Assembly (NCBI RefSeq): GCF_965278975.1
Contig: NZ_OZ257126.1
Location: 620,001 to 684,000, forward strand
Length of the DNA stretch: 64,000 nucleotides
DNA from: Ferrovibrio sp965278975
GTDB lineage: Bacteria; Pseudomonadota; Alphaproteobacteria; Ferrovibrionales; Ferrovibrionaceae
Direction: 5' to 3'
How positions within the stretch are numbered: position 1 is the first letter of the stretch; every line of letters starts with the position of its first letter. Below the pieces are notes generated by a model that searched no databases, was not told the origin of the DNA, and worked only from the letters and a program-made list of their open reading frames with translations. Of the stretch, positions 52,480-63,336 are shown one piece after another. Position numbers and translations under genes: made by a program.

Positions 52480-53802
52480 CTAGCCGCGGCGGAAAACCGC
52501 CACCAGTTCCAGATGCGGGGTCCACAGGAACTGGTCTATCGGCTGCGCGGTTTCCAGCCGGTAGCCGGCCTCCACCAGCAGGCGGGCATCGCGGGCAAAG
52601 CTGTTCGGGTCGCAGGCGGCCATCAGCACCAGCGGCGGCGCCGCCTTGGCCTTCACCGCCTCGGCCAGGGCTGCTGCCTGGGCGCGGGCGCCGGCGCGCG
52701 GCGGATCGAGCAGCACGGCATCAAGCTTCTTCAGTTCCGCCCCGAGCAGTGGCCGGCGTTCGAGATCGCGGCGTTCCGCGCGCACCTGGCCGGCAAGCTG
52801 CTGCGCATTGGCAGCCGCCGTGAGCGCGTTTATCGCCGGGCCATCGGCATCGCAGGCCAGCACCTCATGCTTGGCCGCCGCAAGCCGCAGCGCGAAGGCG
52901 CCACAGCCGGCAAACAGATCGGCCAGCCTGAGGCCGCTCGGCGCCGGCAATGCGCCGATCAAGGCGGCAGCCATGGCGGCCTCGGCCTCGGCGGTGGCCT
53001 GAAGGAAGCCGCCCGGCGGCAATGTGACGGCGATGCTGCCGAACTTGATCCGGGGCGCGGCCGTCTGCGCCAGAATTTCCGGCTGCTGGTCCTGGCCGCC
53101 ACGATGGCAGAGCCGCATGATGCCAAGCTCAGCCGCCAGCATGGCCAGGTCCTGGCGCGCGCCGGCATCGAGCTTCAGTGGCCCGGTGAACAGCGCATCG
53201 ATGCCGTTTTCGGCCAGCGTGAGCTTGATATCGAGGCCACGGCCATCCTCGATCAGCAGGCTAAGCATCTCGCGCAGGCGCGGCAGGGGTTTCAGCAGTT
53301 CAGGCCGCAGCACGCTGCATTCAGCAAGATCGACAATGCGGCGGCTCTCGGCCTCATGGAAGCCAAGCAGCAGTTTCTTGCCCACACGGCGGGCAGCGAA
53401 TTCGGCGCGGCGGCGCGTCTGCGGCGGGATCGGCAGCAAGGGCTGCACGATGGCCTCGGCCTGCTCATGGCTCCAATCGCGCCGCGTCAGCGCCGAAACC
53501 AATCGTCCGCGTTTCCACACGGCGTATGATTCCTGCTGCCAATGCTGCAGGTTACAGCCGCCACAGGCATGGAAATGGCCGCAGGGTGGCTCGATGCGTT
53601 CCGGCGAGGCGGCCTCGATCTCGATCAGTTCCGCCATCTCGCCATCGCCATGGGCGGTCTTGTGCTTGGCTGGCTTGATGCGCGCCGCCACGCGTTCGCC
53701 CGGCAGGGTGTAAGGCACATAGGCGCGCGTGCCATCGGCTGCTTCCAGCACGCCATGGCCCTGGCCGCCGATCCGCTGAATGAGGCCGCTTACATCACGC
53801 AT
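52480..53802 (-). CDS. 23S rRNA (uracil-5-)-methyltransferase, RumA/RlmD family
   Basis: A 440-residue RNA m5U methyltransferase. A TRAM domain (about 5-60) is followed by the iron-sulfur motif CGHFHACGGCNLQHW, the AdoMet region LRLADLFAGCGAFAL, DAVLLDPPRAGA and the catalytic MAACDPNSFARDARLL, where Cys is the nucleophile. ATG at 53802 overlaps tlyA by 8 bases. Last gene of the xseB-ispA-dxs operon. Which uridine it modifies cannot be read from sequence. Confidence 0.88.
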   Translation of the reverse strand: MRDVSGLIQRIGGQGHGVLEAADGTRAYVPYTLPGERVAARIKPAKHKTAHGDGEMAELIEIEAASPERIEPPCGHFHACGGCNLQHWQQESYAVWKRGRLVSALTRRDWSHEQAEAIVQPLLPIPPQTRRRAEFAARRVGKKLLLGFHEAESRRIVDLAECSVLRPELLKPLPRLREMLSLLIEDGRGLDIKLTLAENGIDALFTGPLKLDAGARQDLAMLAAELGIMRLCHRGGQDQQPEILAQTAAPRIKFGSIAVTLPPGGFLQATAEAEAAMAAALIGALPAPSGLRLADLFAGCGAFALRLAAAKHEVLACDADGPAINALTAAANAQQLAGQVRAERRDLERRPLLGAELKKLDAVLLDPPRAGARAQAAALAEAVKAKAAPPLVLMAACDPNSFARDARLLVEAGYRLETAQPIDQFLWTPHLELVAVFRRG

Positions 53803-54553
53803 GGTCGTCGCTCCGCTCGGCAGCGATAAGGAATTCACGATTGCCTTCCGGCCCCAGGATCGGACTCGGCTCCAGGCCCAGCACGCGCCAACCGGGCAGA
53901 CTTTCGAACCAGGCGCGGATACGGGTGCAGACTTCGTCATGCAGCGCGGCATCGCGCACCACGCCGCCCTTGCCGACACGCTCGCGCCCGACCTCGAATT
54001 GCGGCTTGATCAGCGCCACGGCGAAGGCCCCGGGCCTGGCAAGCCGAAGCGGCGCCGGCAGCACGGTTTCAAGCCCGATGAAACTGGCATCGCAAACCAC
54101 GGCATCCACCGCTTCCGGCACCTGCTCCGCCGAGAGATGCCGCGCATTGGTCTTTTCCAGCACCACGACGCGTTCATCGTTGCGCAAACGCCAGTCGAGC
54201 TGGCCCTCGCCGACATCGACGGCATAGACCTTGGCGGCCCCATGCTGCAACAGCACATCGGTAAAGCCGCCGGTGGAAGCGCCGATATCGAGGCAGACGC
54301 GGCCCGTGGCATCGAGGCCGAAATGATCCAGTGCGTGTTTCAGCTTGATGCCGCCACGGCTGACCCAGGGATGCGGCTTGCCGCGCAATTCCAGCGGCTG
54401 ATCGGCGGCGACGGCATGGCCCGGCTTGTCCAGCTTGCGCTCGCCGGAAAACACCAGCCCGGCCATGATCGCAGCCTGCGCCTTGGCCCGGCTTTCCGCC
54501 AGGCCGCGCTCCACCAGGGCCTGATCCAGGCGGGTTTTCGGCGCCTTGCTCAT
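53795..54553 (-). CDS. tlyA: TlyA-family rRNA 2'-O-methyltransferase
   Basis: A 252-residue protein: an S4 RNA-binding domain at 1-65 (TRLDQALVERGLAESRAKAQA) and an FtsJ-like domain (CLDIGASTGGFTDVLLQHGA near 95-115, VYAVDVGEGQLDWRLRND). TlyA methylates 16S and 23S rRNA in mycobacteria; in proteobacteria it is an rRNA or haemolysin-like methylase. Overlaps the MATE gene by 4 bases. Confidence 0.92.
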   Translation of the reverse strand: MSKAPKTRLDQALVERGLAESRAKAQAAIMAGLVFSGERKLDKPGHAVAADQPLELRGKPHPWVSRGGIKLKHALDHFGLDATGRVCLDIGASTGGFTDVLLQHGAAKVYAVDVGEGQLDWRLRNDERVVVLEKTNARHLSAEQVPEAVDAVVCDASFIGLETVLPAPLRLARPGAFAVALIKPQFEVGRERVGKGGVVRDAALHDEVCTRIRAWFESLPGWRVLGLEPSPILGPEGNREFLIAAERSDDHA

Positions 54554-55893
54554 CGCGCGATCAGCCTAGCAATGCGGGTCTCGAAGCGCCAGCTCAGCAT
54601 CACCGCCACAGCAATCAGGCTGGCGGTAAGGCCAAGCCAGATGCCGCTGCCGCGCATCTCGGTATAGAAGCCGAAGCCGATGGCAACCGGCAGGCCAACC
54701 ACCCAGTATCCAATGCTGGCCAGCAGCATCGGCATCGCGGTGTCCTTCAGGCCGCGCAGCGCGCCATTGGCCACCGCCTGTGCGCCATCCATGGTGGAGA
54801 ACAGGGCGGCCCAGGAAAGATAGGCCACGGCCAGCAGGTGCACCTGGCTGGTGCGATCCGGCAGGAAAGCGGCGATCAGTTCCGGCGCAGCATGCCAGTA
54901 GGTCAGCCCGGTGCAGGCCATGAAGCCGATGGCAAGAACAAAGGCGATGCGGCCGGCGAGGCGCGCACCGATGGCATCGCCCGCACCGATGGCGAGGCCG
55001 ACGCGCACGGTGGCCGCCTGTGAAATACCCATCGGCACCATGAAGGCGATGGCGGCCCATTGCAGCGCGATCTGGTGCGCCGCCACTTCCGCAGCCCCCA
55101 GCCGGCCCATCAGCATGGCCGCCGCCGAGAACAGCCCGACCTCGGCGCCCAGCGTCAGCGCAATCGGCACGCCGATACGCAGATAGGCATAGAGACGCGG
55201 CCAGGAACTGCGCCACCAGCCACGGCTCAAGCTGTACGCCGCGAAGCCGGGATCGCGCGCCAGCAGCGCACCGATGGCAACCAGCGTGGCGAGATTGACC
55301 AAGGTCGAGCCGAGGCCGGCGCCGACCGCGCCCATTTCCGGCAGCCCGAAACGGCCAAAGACCAGGGCGTAATTCACCAGCAGGTTCAGCGCCACCGCCG
55401 CGATGGTGAGCAGCATGGCCGGGCGTGGCCGCTCCAGCGCCGCAGTGAAATGGCGCAGCACCATGAACCACAGTGAAGGCAGGAAGCTGAGGCTCAGTGC
55501 ACGCACGAAGGGCGCGGCTTCGGCGGCCAGCGCCGGCGCCTGGCCGGTAAGCAGCAGCAGCGGCTCGGTGAACCACAACAGGATCATCGACAGCACGCAG
55601 AAAATGCCGACCAGGATCAGGCCGTCATGCACCGCATGGCGCACGCCTTCGCGGTCATTGGCATCGCGGCCCAGGGCCTGCGCGGCGATGGCCGGCGTCG
55701 CCATGCCCAGCCCCATGCCCATTACCCAGAGGATATAGTAGAGCGACATGCCGACGGCCGCCGCCGCCAGCGCGGATTCGGAATAGCGCGCCAGCAGCAT
55801 GATATCCGTGGTGTGGATCGCCATCTGGGCCAGCTGGGTGCCGATGATCGGCAGCGCCAGGGCCAGTGTGGCCCTGACTTCGGGGAGCAACAT
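54550..55893 (-). CDS. MATE-family multidrug efflux transporter
   Basis: A 447-residue integral membrane protein with 12 predicted helices. MATE features are ALPIIGTQLAQMAIHTTDIMLL at the start, GLGMATPAIAAQALG, and in the second half VAAHQIALQWAAIAFMVPMGISQAATVRVG, given here in two parts (VAAHQIALQWAAIA and PMGISQAATVRVG). It exports cationic drugs or metabolites in exchange for Na+ or H+. It lies 11 bases after dxs; a link to isoprenoid synthesis is not implied. Confidence 0.92.
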   Translation of the reverse strand: MLLPEVRATLALALPIIGTQLAQMAIHTTDIMLLARYSESALAAAAVGMSLYYILWVMGMGLGMATPAIAAQALGRDANDREGVRHAVHDGLILVGIFCVLSMILLWFTEPLLLLTGQAPALAAEAAPFVRALSLSFLPSLWFMVLRHFTAALERPRPAMLLTIAAVALNLLVNYALVFGRFGLPEMGAVGAGLGSTLVNLATLVAIGALLARDPGFAAYSLSRGWWRSSWPRLYAYLRIGVPIALTLGAEVGLFSAAAMLMGRLGAAEVAAHQIALQWAAIAFMVPMGISQAATVRVGLAIGAGDAIGARLAGRIAFVLAIGFMACTGLTYWHAAPELIAAFLPDRTSQVHLLAVAYLSWAALFSTMDGAQAVANGALRGLKDTAMPMLLASIGYWVVGLPVAIGFGFYTEMRGSGIWLGLTASLIAVAVMLSWRFETRIARLIAR

Positions 55894-55904
55894 GGCGGAA
55901 ATCC

Positions 55905-57824
55905 TTAGGCCCGGGCCGGGATTTCGGAGGAGCGGCCGAGTGCAGCCAGGGCGGCGGCGGCGATCTGCTGGGCATTGAGGCCCGCTTCGTCATATTGCCG
56001 CTGCGGCGTATCGTGATCGATGAAGCGATCCGGCAGCACCAGCGGGCGGATCTTCAGGCCATGATCGAGCAGGCCATCATGGCTGAGGAAATGCAGCACA
56101 TGGCTGCCGAAGCCGCCGATGCTGCCCTCTTCCACGGTAAGCACCACTTCATGGTGGCGCGCCAATTGCCGCACCAGATCGGTATCCAGTGGCTTGGCGA
56201 AACGCGCATCGGCCACGGTGGTGGTAAGTCCACGCGAGGCCAGGTCATCGGCCGCCTTGAGACATTCGCCAAGGCGGGTGCCAAGGCTCAGGATCGCCAC
56301 CGAATTGCCTTCGCGCAACACACGGCCCTTGCCCAGCGGCAGGATCTGGCCGCGCGCCGGCAATACCACGCCGGTGCCTTCGCCGCGCGGATAGCGGAAG
56401 GCCGAAGGGCGGTCATCCAGCGCAGCGGCGGTCGCCACCATATGCATCAGCTCGGCTTCATCGGCCGCCGCCATCACCACCATGTCCGGCAGGCAGGTGA
56501 GATAGGCCACATCGAAGCTGCCGGCATGGGTGGCACCATCGGCGCCGACCAGGCCGGCGCGGTCGATGGCGAAGCGCACCGGCAGCTTCTGGATCGCCAC
56601 ATCATGCACCACCTGGTCATAGGCGCGCTGCAGGAAGGTGGAATAGATTGCGGTGAACGGCTTGTAGCCTTCGCAGGCCAGGCCGGCAGCAAAGGTCACC
56701 GCATGCTGCTCGGCGATGCCGACATCGAAGCAGCGCTGCGGGAAACGCTTGGCAAAGAGATCAAGCCCGGTGCCGGACGGCATCGCAGCGGTAACGGCAA
56801 CGATGCGGCTGTCGCTCTCGGCTTCGCGGATCAGGCTTTCGGCAAATACCTTGGTGTAGCTCGGCGGGCCGGCTTTCGGCTTGGCCTGGGCGCCGGTCAC
56901 CACGTCGAACTTGGCAACGCCGTGATACTTGTCGTCGGCGGCTTCCGCCGGCGGATAGCCCTTGCCCTTCTGGGTCACGACATGCAGCAGCACCGGGCCG
57001 GTCTGCTTGTTGTCACGGATATTCTTCAGCACCGGCACCAGATGCTCAAGATTATGGCCGTCCACCGGGCCGACATAATAGAAGCCGAGTTCCTCGAACA
57101 GCGTGCCGCCGGTGACCATGCCACGGGCATATTCCTCGGCGCGCTCGGCGGCATCGGCCAGGCCCTTGGGCAGCACCTTGCGGCCAAGCTGCTTGGCAAG
57201 CTGGCGCAGCGAGAGATATTGCCGCGAGGACAGCAGGCGCGAGAGATAGGCGCTCATGGCGCCGACCGGCGGCGCGATCGACATGTCGTTGTCGTTCAGC
57301 ACCACCAGCAGGCGGCTATCCATCGAGCCGGCATTGTTCATCGCCTCATAGGCCATGCCGGCAGACATCGCGCCATCGCCGATGACGCAGATGGTTTCAT
57401 GCTGCTGGCCGCTCAGCTGCGCCGCCACCGCCATGCCGAGGCCGGCGGAAATCGAGGTGGAGGAATGTGCGGCGCCGAACGGATCGTATTCGCTTTCGCT
57501 GCGGCGCGTGAAACCAGAAAGCCCGCCGCCCTGGCGCAGCGTGCGGATACGGTCGCGGCGGCCGGTAAGGATCTTGTGCGGATAGGCCTGATGGCCGACA
57601 TCCCAGATCAGCTTGTCCTGCGGCGTGGCGAAAACGTGATGGATCGCCACCGTCAGTTCAACAACACCCAGGCCGGCACCAAGATGGCCGCCGGTCACCG
57701 ACACCGCGTCGATGGTTTCGCGGCGCAGTTCATCGGCCAGCTGCTTGAGCTGGTTGGTATCGAAAGTGCGGATATCGGCGGGCGAACGCACGCTATCCAG
57801 CAGGGGAGTACGGTTGCTGATCAT
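55905..57824 (-). CDS. dxs: 1-deoxy-D-xylulose-5-phosphate synthase
   Basis: A 639-residue Dxs, full length. Visible: the N-terminal SVTGGHLGAGLGVVELTVAIH, the thiamine-diphosphate motif GDGAMSAGMAYEAMNNAG, PVDGHNLEHLVPVL, and DVGIAEQHAVTFAAGLACEG in the pyrimidine domain. It condenses pyruvate and glyceraldehyde-3-phosphate, the first step of the MEP pathway. It lies 13 bases after ispA, a common order in alphaproteobacteria. Confidence 0.97.
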   Translation of the reverse strand: MISNRTPLLDSVRSPADIRTFDTNQLKQLADELRRETIDAVSVTGGHLGAGLGVVELTVAIHHVFATPQDKLIWDVGHQAYPHKILTGRRDRIRTLRQGGGLSGFTRRSESEYDPFGAAHSSTSISAGLGMAVAAQLSGQQHETICVIGDGAMSAGMAYEAMNNAGSMDSRLLVVLNDNDMSIAPPVGAMSAYLSRLLSSRQYLSLRQLAKQLGRKVLPKGLADAAERAEEYARGMVTGGTLFEELGFYYVGPVDGHNLEHLVPVLKNIRDNKQTGPVLLHVVTQKGKGYPPAEAADDKYHGVAKFDVVTGAQAKPKAGPPSYTKVFAESLIREAESDSRIVAVTAAMPSGTGLDLFAKRFPQRCFDVGIAEQHAVTFAAGLACEGYKPFTAIYSTFLQRAYDQVVHDVAIQKLPVRFAIDRAGLVGADGATHAGSFDVAYLTCLPDMVVMAAADEAELMHMVATAAALDDRPSAFRYPRGEGTGVVLPARGQILPLGKGRVLREGNSVAILSLGTRLGECLKAADDLASRGLTTTVADARFAKPLDTDLVRQLARHHEVVLTVEEGSIGGFGSHVLHFLSHDGLLDHGLKIRPLVLPDRFIDHDTPQRQYDEAGLNAQQIAAAALAALGRSSEIPARA

Positions 57825-57837
57825 GGGGCGTATTGTG

Positions 57838-58764
57838 TCACGAGCGGCGGGTTATAACAAACGCCGCCAATCCATGCAAAACCTCTGTGTCGCCTGAAAC
57901 TCCAATATCGCCCGGGAGTTGTTGCAGATACCCCTGAGCTTCGCGCACCAGCTCAGCAGCCCGGGCCCGGGCCCCTTCCAGGCCCAGCAGGCCCACGAAC
58001 GTGGCCTTGCCGGCGGCTTCATCCTTGCCCACCCGCTTGCCCAGCGTGGCGGCATCGCCCTCCCGGTCCAGGATGTCGTCGGCGATCTGGAACGCCAGGC
58101 CAATGGCGCCGGCATAGGCCCGCAAAGCCTGGCGAGCGGGCGCCGGGGCCTGGCCCAGGATAGCCCCGGCCTCGGCGGCGAAACCGATCAGGGCGCCGGT
58201 TTTCAACGCCTGTAACCGGCTGATTTCGGCCATGGTCATGCGCTGGCCCTGCCCGGCCAGGGCTTCGGCATGCAGATCGATGGCCTGGCCGCCCACCATG
58301 CCGCGCGGCCCCGCAGCCTGGGCCAGGGCCGCCACGAGTTCCAGCCGCACAGAAGCTTCGGGGTGTGTCGCCGGATCGGCCAGCACGGCGAAGGCCTGGG
58401 CCTGCAGGCCATCGCCGGCCAGCACGGCAGTAGCTTCGTCATAGGCCCGGTGCAGGGTCGGCCGGCCGCGCCGCAGGTCGTCGTCGTCCATGCAGGGCAG
58501 GTCATCATGGGCCAGCGAGTAGCAATGCAGCATCTCGATGGCCGCCGCAGCGCGCAGGCTGTGGCTGCGCTTCACGCCGAACAGATCGGCGCCCGCCACC
58601 GTCAGCAAGGGGCGCAGGCGCTTGCCGCCGCCCAGGCAAGCATACAGCATGGCGCCATCCAGCGCCTCTGTATGGCCCTCAGGCCTAGGCAGCAGGTCCG
58701 GCAGCAGCGCTTCGATGGCCGCCGCCACTTCCTGCATCGCGTTCTGAAAAGCCGCATCGCTCAT
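57838..58764 (-). CDS. ispA: Farnesyl diphosphate synthase (geranyltranstransferase)
   Basis: A 308-residue trans-prenyltransferase. FARM motif DDLPCMDDDDLRRGRPTLH near 98-116 and SARM motif QIADDILDREG near 245-255, plus GGKRLRP and LHCYSLAHDD. It joins IPP to DMAPP and GPP to give FPP. ATG at 58764 was chosen for the fit with homologues (MSDAAFQNAMQEV); it is 16 bases after xseB. An upstream in-frame extension is not homologous. Confidence 0.95.
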   Translation of the reverse strand: MSDAAFQNAMQEVAAAIEALLPDLLPRPEGHTEALDGAMLYACLGGGKRLRPLLTVAGADLFGVKRSHSLRAAAAIEMLHCYSLAHDDLPCMDDDDLRRGRPTLHRAYDEATAVLAGDGLQAQAFAVLADPATHPEASVRLELVAALAQAAGPRGMVGGQAIDLHAEALAGQGQRMTMAEISRLQALKTGALIGFAAEAGAILGQAPAPARQALRAYAGAIGLAFQIADDILDREGDAATLGKRVGKDEAAGKATFVGLLGLEGARARAAELVREAQGYLQQLPGDIGVSGDTEVLHGLAAFVITRRS

Positions 58765-58780
58765 GGCCAGGCCGGCAGGC

Positions 58781-59065
58781 TCAGTCGCCCCGGAAGGGCT
58801 GGGTGGAGACGGAACCATCGCCGGCCACCACGATCTTCTCGATCTTTTCTTCCGCCGCGCGCAGCTTGGTCTCGCAATGGCGCCGCAGCAGGGCGCCGCG
58901 GCCATAAAGCGCGATGGATTCTTCGAGTTCCACCCGGCCGCTTTCCAGTCGGGAAACGATCTCGTCCAGCGCCTTCAAAGCCGCCTCAAAACTCATGGCC
59001 TGGATATCGGCAGGGATTTCCGGCTGGTTTTCCGCCGTTTCCACTGCATTGGCTGCCTTGGTCAT
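58781..59065 (-). CDS. xseB: Exodeoxyribonuclease VII small subunit
   Basis: A 94-residue protein with the XseB core SFEAALKALDEIVSRLESG and VELEESIALYGRGALLRRHCETKL. It pairs with XseA (not in window) to degrade single-stranded DNA. GGAGGCGG precedes the ATG. First gene of the minus-strand operon with ispA and dxs. Confidence 0.95.
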   Translation of the reverse strand: MTKAANAVETAENQPEIPADIQAMSFEAALKALDEIVSRLESGRVELEESIALYGRGALLRRHCETKLRAAEEKIEKIVVAGDGSVSTQPFRGD

Positions 59066-59219
59066 GCCGCCTCCTGATCCAAATTTGGCCCCATTTGCCC
59101 GTCTAGTCTAAGGCCGCCCCAGGGGTTGCCACAACGGACAGGCGGCCCTTGGCTGGCTCCATATATTGTATGATTCTGTTTGCCAACCCCCCGAGATTTA
59201 TCAACGCGAGGATCAACCC

Positions 59220-59912
59220 ATGATAGCCCGCCGCACCCTGCTGCAATCCCTGGCCTTGGCCGGCGCCGCCGGCCTGCTGCCCTATAGCCGCGCCGCCCTG
59301 GCACAATCTGGCGACCAGGGCCTGATCGACCAATCACGGGTCGCTGTGGATAACTTTACCCGCGACACCAACTTCACCGACATGCGCCGCCATCTGGCGA
59401 ATGCGCGTGGCGTCTTTGTGGTACCGCAGCTCATCAAGGGCAGCTTCATCATCGGTGGCGAAGGCGGTTCCGGCGTGCTGCTGGCCCGCAATAGCGGCCA
59501 GTGGAGCCAGCCGGCGATCTACACCATGGGCGCCGGCTCGATCGGCCTGCAGATCGGCGGCGAGGTTTCCGAGGTCATGCTGCTGCTGATGTCGGCCCGC
59601 GCCGTGGATGCGATCCTGCGCAACGAGTTCAAGCTCGGCGCCGATGCCAGCGTTGCCGCCGGCCCGGTCGGCGCCGGCATCGAAGCCTCCACCACCACCA
59701 ACCTTGGCGCCGACATCCTCTCCTACGCCCGCACCAAGGGCCTGGCGGTCGGCTTCTCGGTGGAGGGTGCGGTGATCACCGCACGCCACGGCCGCAACGA
59801 AACCTACTATGGCCGCTCGGTGCATCCGCGCGACATCCTCTACAACAACGCGGTCGCCAATAACGGCACTGGCGAACTGCGCCAGGCATTGCAGCAGGCC
59901 GAACTGCGCTAG
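59220..59912 (+). CDS. SYLF-domain (Ysc84-type) lipid-binding protein
   Basis: A 230-residue exported protein. A twin-arginine-like signal (ARRTLLQSLALAGAAGL, cleavage near ALA-QS at about 27-29) is followed by a SYLF domain: NARGVFVVPQLIKGSFIIGGEGGSGVLL and DAILRNEFKLGADASVAAGPVG, shown in parts (NARGVFVVPQLIKGS, RNEFKLGADASVAAGP). SYLF proteins bind lipids or phosphoinositides in eukaryotes; bacterial members are periplasmic of unknown role. GAGGA precedes the ATG at 59220. Confidence 0.9.
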   Translation: MIARRTLLQSLALAGAAGLLPYSRAALAQSGDQGLIDQSRVAVDNFTRDTNFTDMRRHLANARGVFVVPQLIKGSFIIGGEGGSGVLLARNSGQWSQPAIYTMGAGSIGLQIGGEVSEVMLLLMSARAVDAILRNEFKLGADASVAAGPVGAGIEASTTTNLGADILSYARTKGLAVGFSVEGAVITARHGRNETYYGRSVHPRDILYNNAVANNGTGELRQALQQAELR

Positions 59913-59926
59913 TGCAGGCCCGGCGT

Positions 59927-60400
59927 ATGCAGCCCCGAATGCGGCCCAGCCTGGTCCGCGCCTACCGCGCCACCGCCTACACGGTGGCGCGGTCCAGCGC
60001 AGTGAATCATGGTGAAGCTGAACTGGTGCTGCATCCAGACCTTTATGACCCCACCACCGATGCCTGGCTGCGGGCCGAGCGCGTGACCCAGGTGGTGCTG
60101 CTCACCGCCTGGAATCCGGCCAGCCGGCGCTGTTCGGCGCAGGAGAACCGCGCCGCCGATGCGGCCCTGAAACATTGGCTGGAAAAATGGAGCTACCGCT
60201 GGCTGCCGGCGGAGTATCGCGGCGCCGATCCGGCCTGGACCGAGGCCGGCGTTGCCATACCCGGCCTGCCGCGCCGTATCGGCATCGCGCTGGCCCGTCG
60301 CCTCGGACAGAATGCGTTACTTTTCACCCGCTTAGGCAGCCCGCCGAGACTGATCCGTACCCGTAGAAATTCCATTGACGAATCTCTCCGGCTTTCTTAA
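59927..60400 (+). CDS. DUF3293 protein
   Basis: A 157-residue cytoplasmic protein of the DUF3293 family, recognised by AERVTQVVLLTAWNPASRRCSA and LLFTRLGSP. Function unknown. A GTG at 59912 overlapping the SYLF stop and an ATG at 59927 are both possible; I used the ATG. Probably cotranscribed with the SYLF gene. Confidence 0.8.
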   Translation: MQPRMRPSLVRAYRATAYTVARSSAVNHGEAELVLHPDLYDPTTDAWLRAERVTQVVLLTAWNPASRRCSAQENRAADAALKHWLEKWSYRWLPAEYRGADPAWTEAGVAIPGLPRRIGIALARRLGQNALLFTRLGSPPRLIRTRRNSIDESLRLS

Positions 60401-60584
60401 TAACCACATCGTTACCCAGGCTTGGTTAACGCCAGCCAAGGGCGGATCCTCCCTGTTACGGCGATGCATCCGCCCTGCTTTTTTTCAGTATCAGTAGCTC
60501 TTTCAGTATTTGTGTGTCGCGACGTTCAGCACGGCAGTCGCCGCGCCGGCAAACCGGTTGCGGGGGTGCCAAACGAGAAAATGC

Positions 60585-60800
60585 ATGCCGATTGCACCGA
60601 TCCGCCAGGACAACCGCCTCTACTACCCCAAGGAATCCCATGAGCAAGTGATCCAGTGGTGCCGCGTGAAGGGCATCACCCTGGATGATTTTGCCCTGCA
60701 GGTGGGCGTGCCGCGCGCCAGCCTGGTGAATATCCTGAAAGGCATCGACGCCACGCCAACCCGCGTCGCCCAGGCGATCAACGACGCCCTGCGGGCTTAA
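60585..60800 (+). CDS. Small HTH-like protein
   Basis: A 71-residue protein whose second half is a Cro-like helix-turn-helix (GITLDDFALQVGVPRASLVNIL). The ribosome site is weak (GAGA), and an upstream in-frame extension exists, so the start is uncertain. It is followed by a bidirectional terminator. Likely a transcriptional regulator; no partner evident. Confidence 0.6.
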   Translation: MPIAPIRQDNRLYYPKESHEQVIQWCRVKGITLDDFALQVGVPRASLVNILKGIDATPTRVAQAINDALRA

Positions 60801-60816
60801 TCAGACGCGGAAATGA

Positions 60817-60840
60817 AAAGGGCCGGCGAACCGGCCCTTT
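60817..60840. terminator. Bidirectional intrinsic terminator
   Basis: AAAGGGCCGG and CCGGCCCTTT form a perfect 10-base-pair stem around CGAA, a stable tetraloop-like turn, with T-runs on both strands. It lies between the convergent small HTH gene and the thiolase gene. Confidence 0.88.
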
Positions 60841-60864
60841 CCCTGCTTATTCGGCGAGATTGCC

Positions 60865-62043
<1,179 letters not shown>

Positions 62044-62156
62044 TTTCGGGGTTCCCTCCAGAGTTTGTCCGACAAAGTTACCCTCAAGCCGGACCGGACG
62101 CAATTGTCCGCTAGCATTACAATTTGGCGATCAAACCGCCCAGCGCCCATTGGCGG

Positions 62157-63305
62157 TTACACCGCCCAGCGTTTCGCCACCTCCTCCAGCATCACCTCGG
62201 TGGCGCCGCCGCCGATGGGATGGATGCGGGCATCGCGGGCCATGCGTTCGATGGCACTGTCGCGCAGGTAGCCGCCGCCGCCATGGAATTGCAGGCAGTC
62301 ATAGGTCACACGGTTGACCAGCTCGCCGCACAAGGCCTTGACCATGGAGACTTCCTTCACGGCATCAATGCCTTGCTCCATCAGCCAGGCGGCATGGTAA
62401 ACCAGCTGCGCGGCAGCGGCAGTCTCGGCTTCGCGCATCGCCAGGCGCTGGCGGATCGCCTGCTTGTCGATCAGCGCGGCACCGAAAGCCTTGCGGTCCG
62501 CCACATAGCGCTTGGTGATTTCCAGCGCGCGGTGACATTCGCCCACCGCCATGGCGCCCAGCACCAGGCGCTCATTCTGGAAATTCTTCATAATGGCGTA
62601 GAAGCCCTTGTTCTCCTCACCCAGCATCTCGCCAGCCGGGATGCGCACATCATCGAAGCTCAATTCGGCGGTATCCGAGCAGAGCCAGCCATGCTTGCGC
62701 AGTCGGCGGCTGACCGTGAAGCCCGGCATGCCCTTGCGCAGGATGAAGATGGAAATACCGCGCGAGCCTTTGGCGTCCGGATCGGTGCGGGCGGCGACAA
62801 AATAGAGGTCCGCCAGGGCGCCATTGGTGATGAACATCTTCGAGCCGTTCAGCACCCAATCACCACCATCGCGCCGGGCGCGGCTTTTCATACCAGCGAC
62901 ATCGGAGCCGGCATCAGGCTCGGTAACGGCAATCGCCGTGATGCGCTCGCCGCGCACGATGGCCGGCATATGCTCGGCCCATTGCGCTTCCGAACCGGCA
63001 TGGCGCAGATGCGGCGAGGCCATGTCAGTATGCACCAGCACGGTGGCCGAGAAACCGCCGAAGCCGGATTTGCCACATTCCTCGGCCAGCACCGTGGAGG
63101 CCAGCGGACCGAGGCCCAGGCCGCCGAAGCGTTCTTCATGGCGCAGGCCAAGGAAACCCAGCGCACCCATGCGGCGCAGCAGATCGCGCGGCACTTCGCC
63201 GCTTTCCTCCCAGGCCTCACCCTGCGGCATCACTTCCTGGGCGATGAAGCGCGCCATCTGCGCGCGCATCTGTTCCAGCTCGTCGCTGAAATACGGCTGC
63301 TGCAT
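62157..63305 (-). CDS. Acyl-CoA dehydrogenase
   Basis: A 382-residue FAD enzyme: AVTEPDAGSDVAGMKSRA and WVLNGSKMFITNGALADLYFV (shown: WVLNGSKMFITNGA) in the middle beta domain, and QFHGGGGYLRDSAIERMARDAR near the end, cut here to QFHGGGGYLRDS. It oxidises acyl-CoA to enoyl-CoA, passing electrons to ETF. ATG at 63305 follows GGAGG; the ORF extension upstream is the REP-like element. Probably cotranscribed with the thiolase. Confidence 0.94.
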   Translation of the reverse strand: MQQPYFSDELEQMRAQMARFIAQEVMPQGEAWEESGEVPRDLLRRMGALGFLGLRHEERFGGLGLGPLASTVLAEECGKSGFGGFSATVLVHTDMASPHLRHAGSEAQWAEHMPAIVRGERITAIAVTEPDAGSDVAGMKSRARRDGGDWVLNGSKMFITNGALADLYFVAARTDPDAKGSRGISIFILRKGMPGFTVSRRLRKHGWLCSDTAELSFDDVRIPAGEMLGEENKGFYAIMKNFQNERLVLGAMAVGECHRALEITKRYVADRKAFGAALIDKQAIRQRLAMREAETAAAAQLVYHAAWLMEQGIDAVKEVSMVKALCGELVNRVTYDCLQFHGGGGYLRDSAIERMARDARIHPIGGGATEVMLEEVAKRWAV

Positions 63306-63336
63306 GTTTTCCTCCGTTCCTTTTTTCATAGTCGTC

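Noticed and set aside
55995..57857. 620-codon plus-strand open frame opposite dxs
   Set aside because: It mirrors dxs almost exactly; such long antisense frames arise from GC bias at third codon positions.
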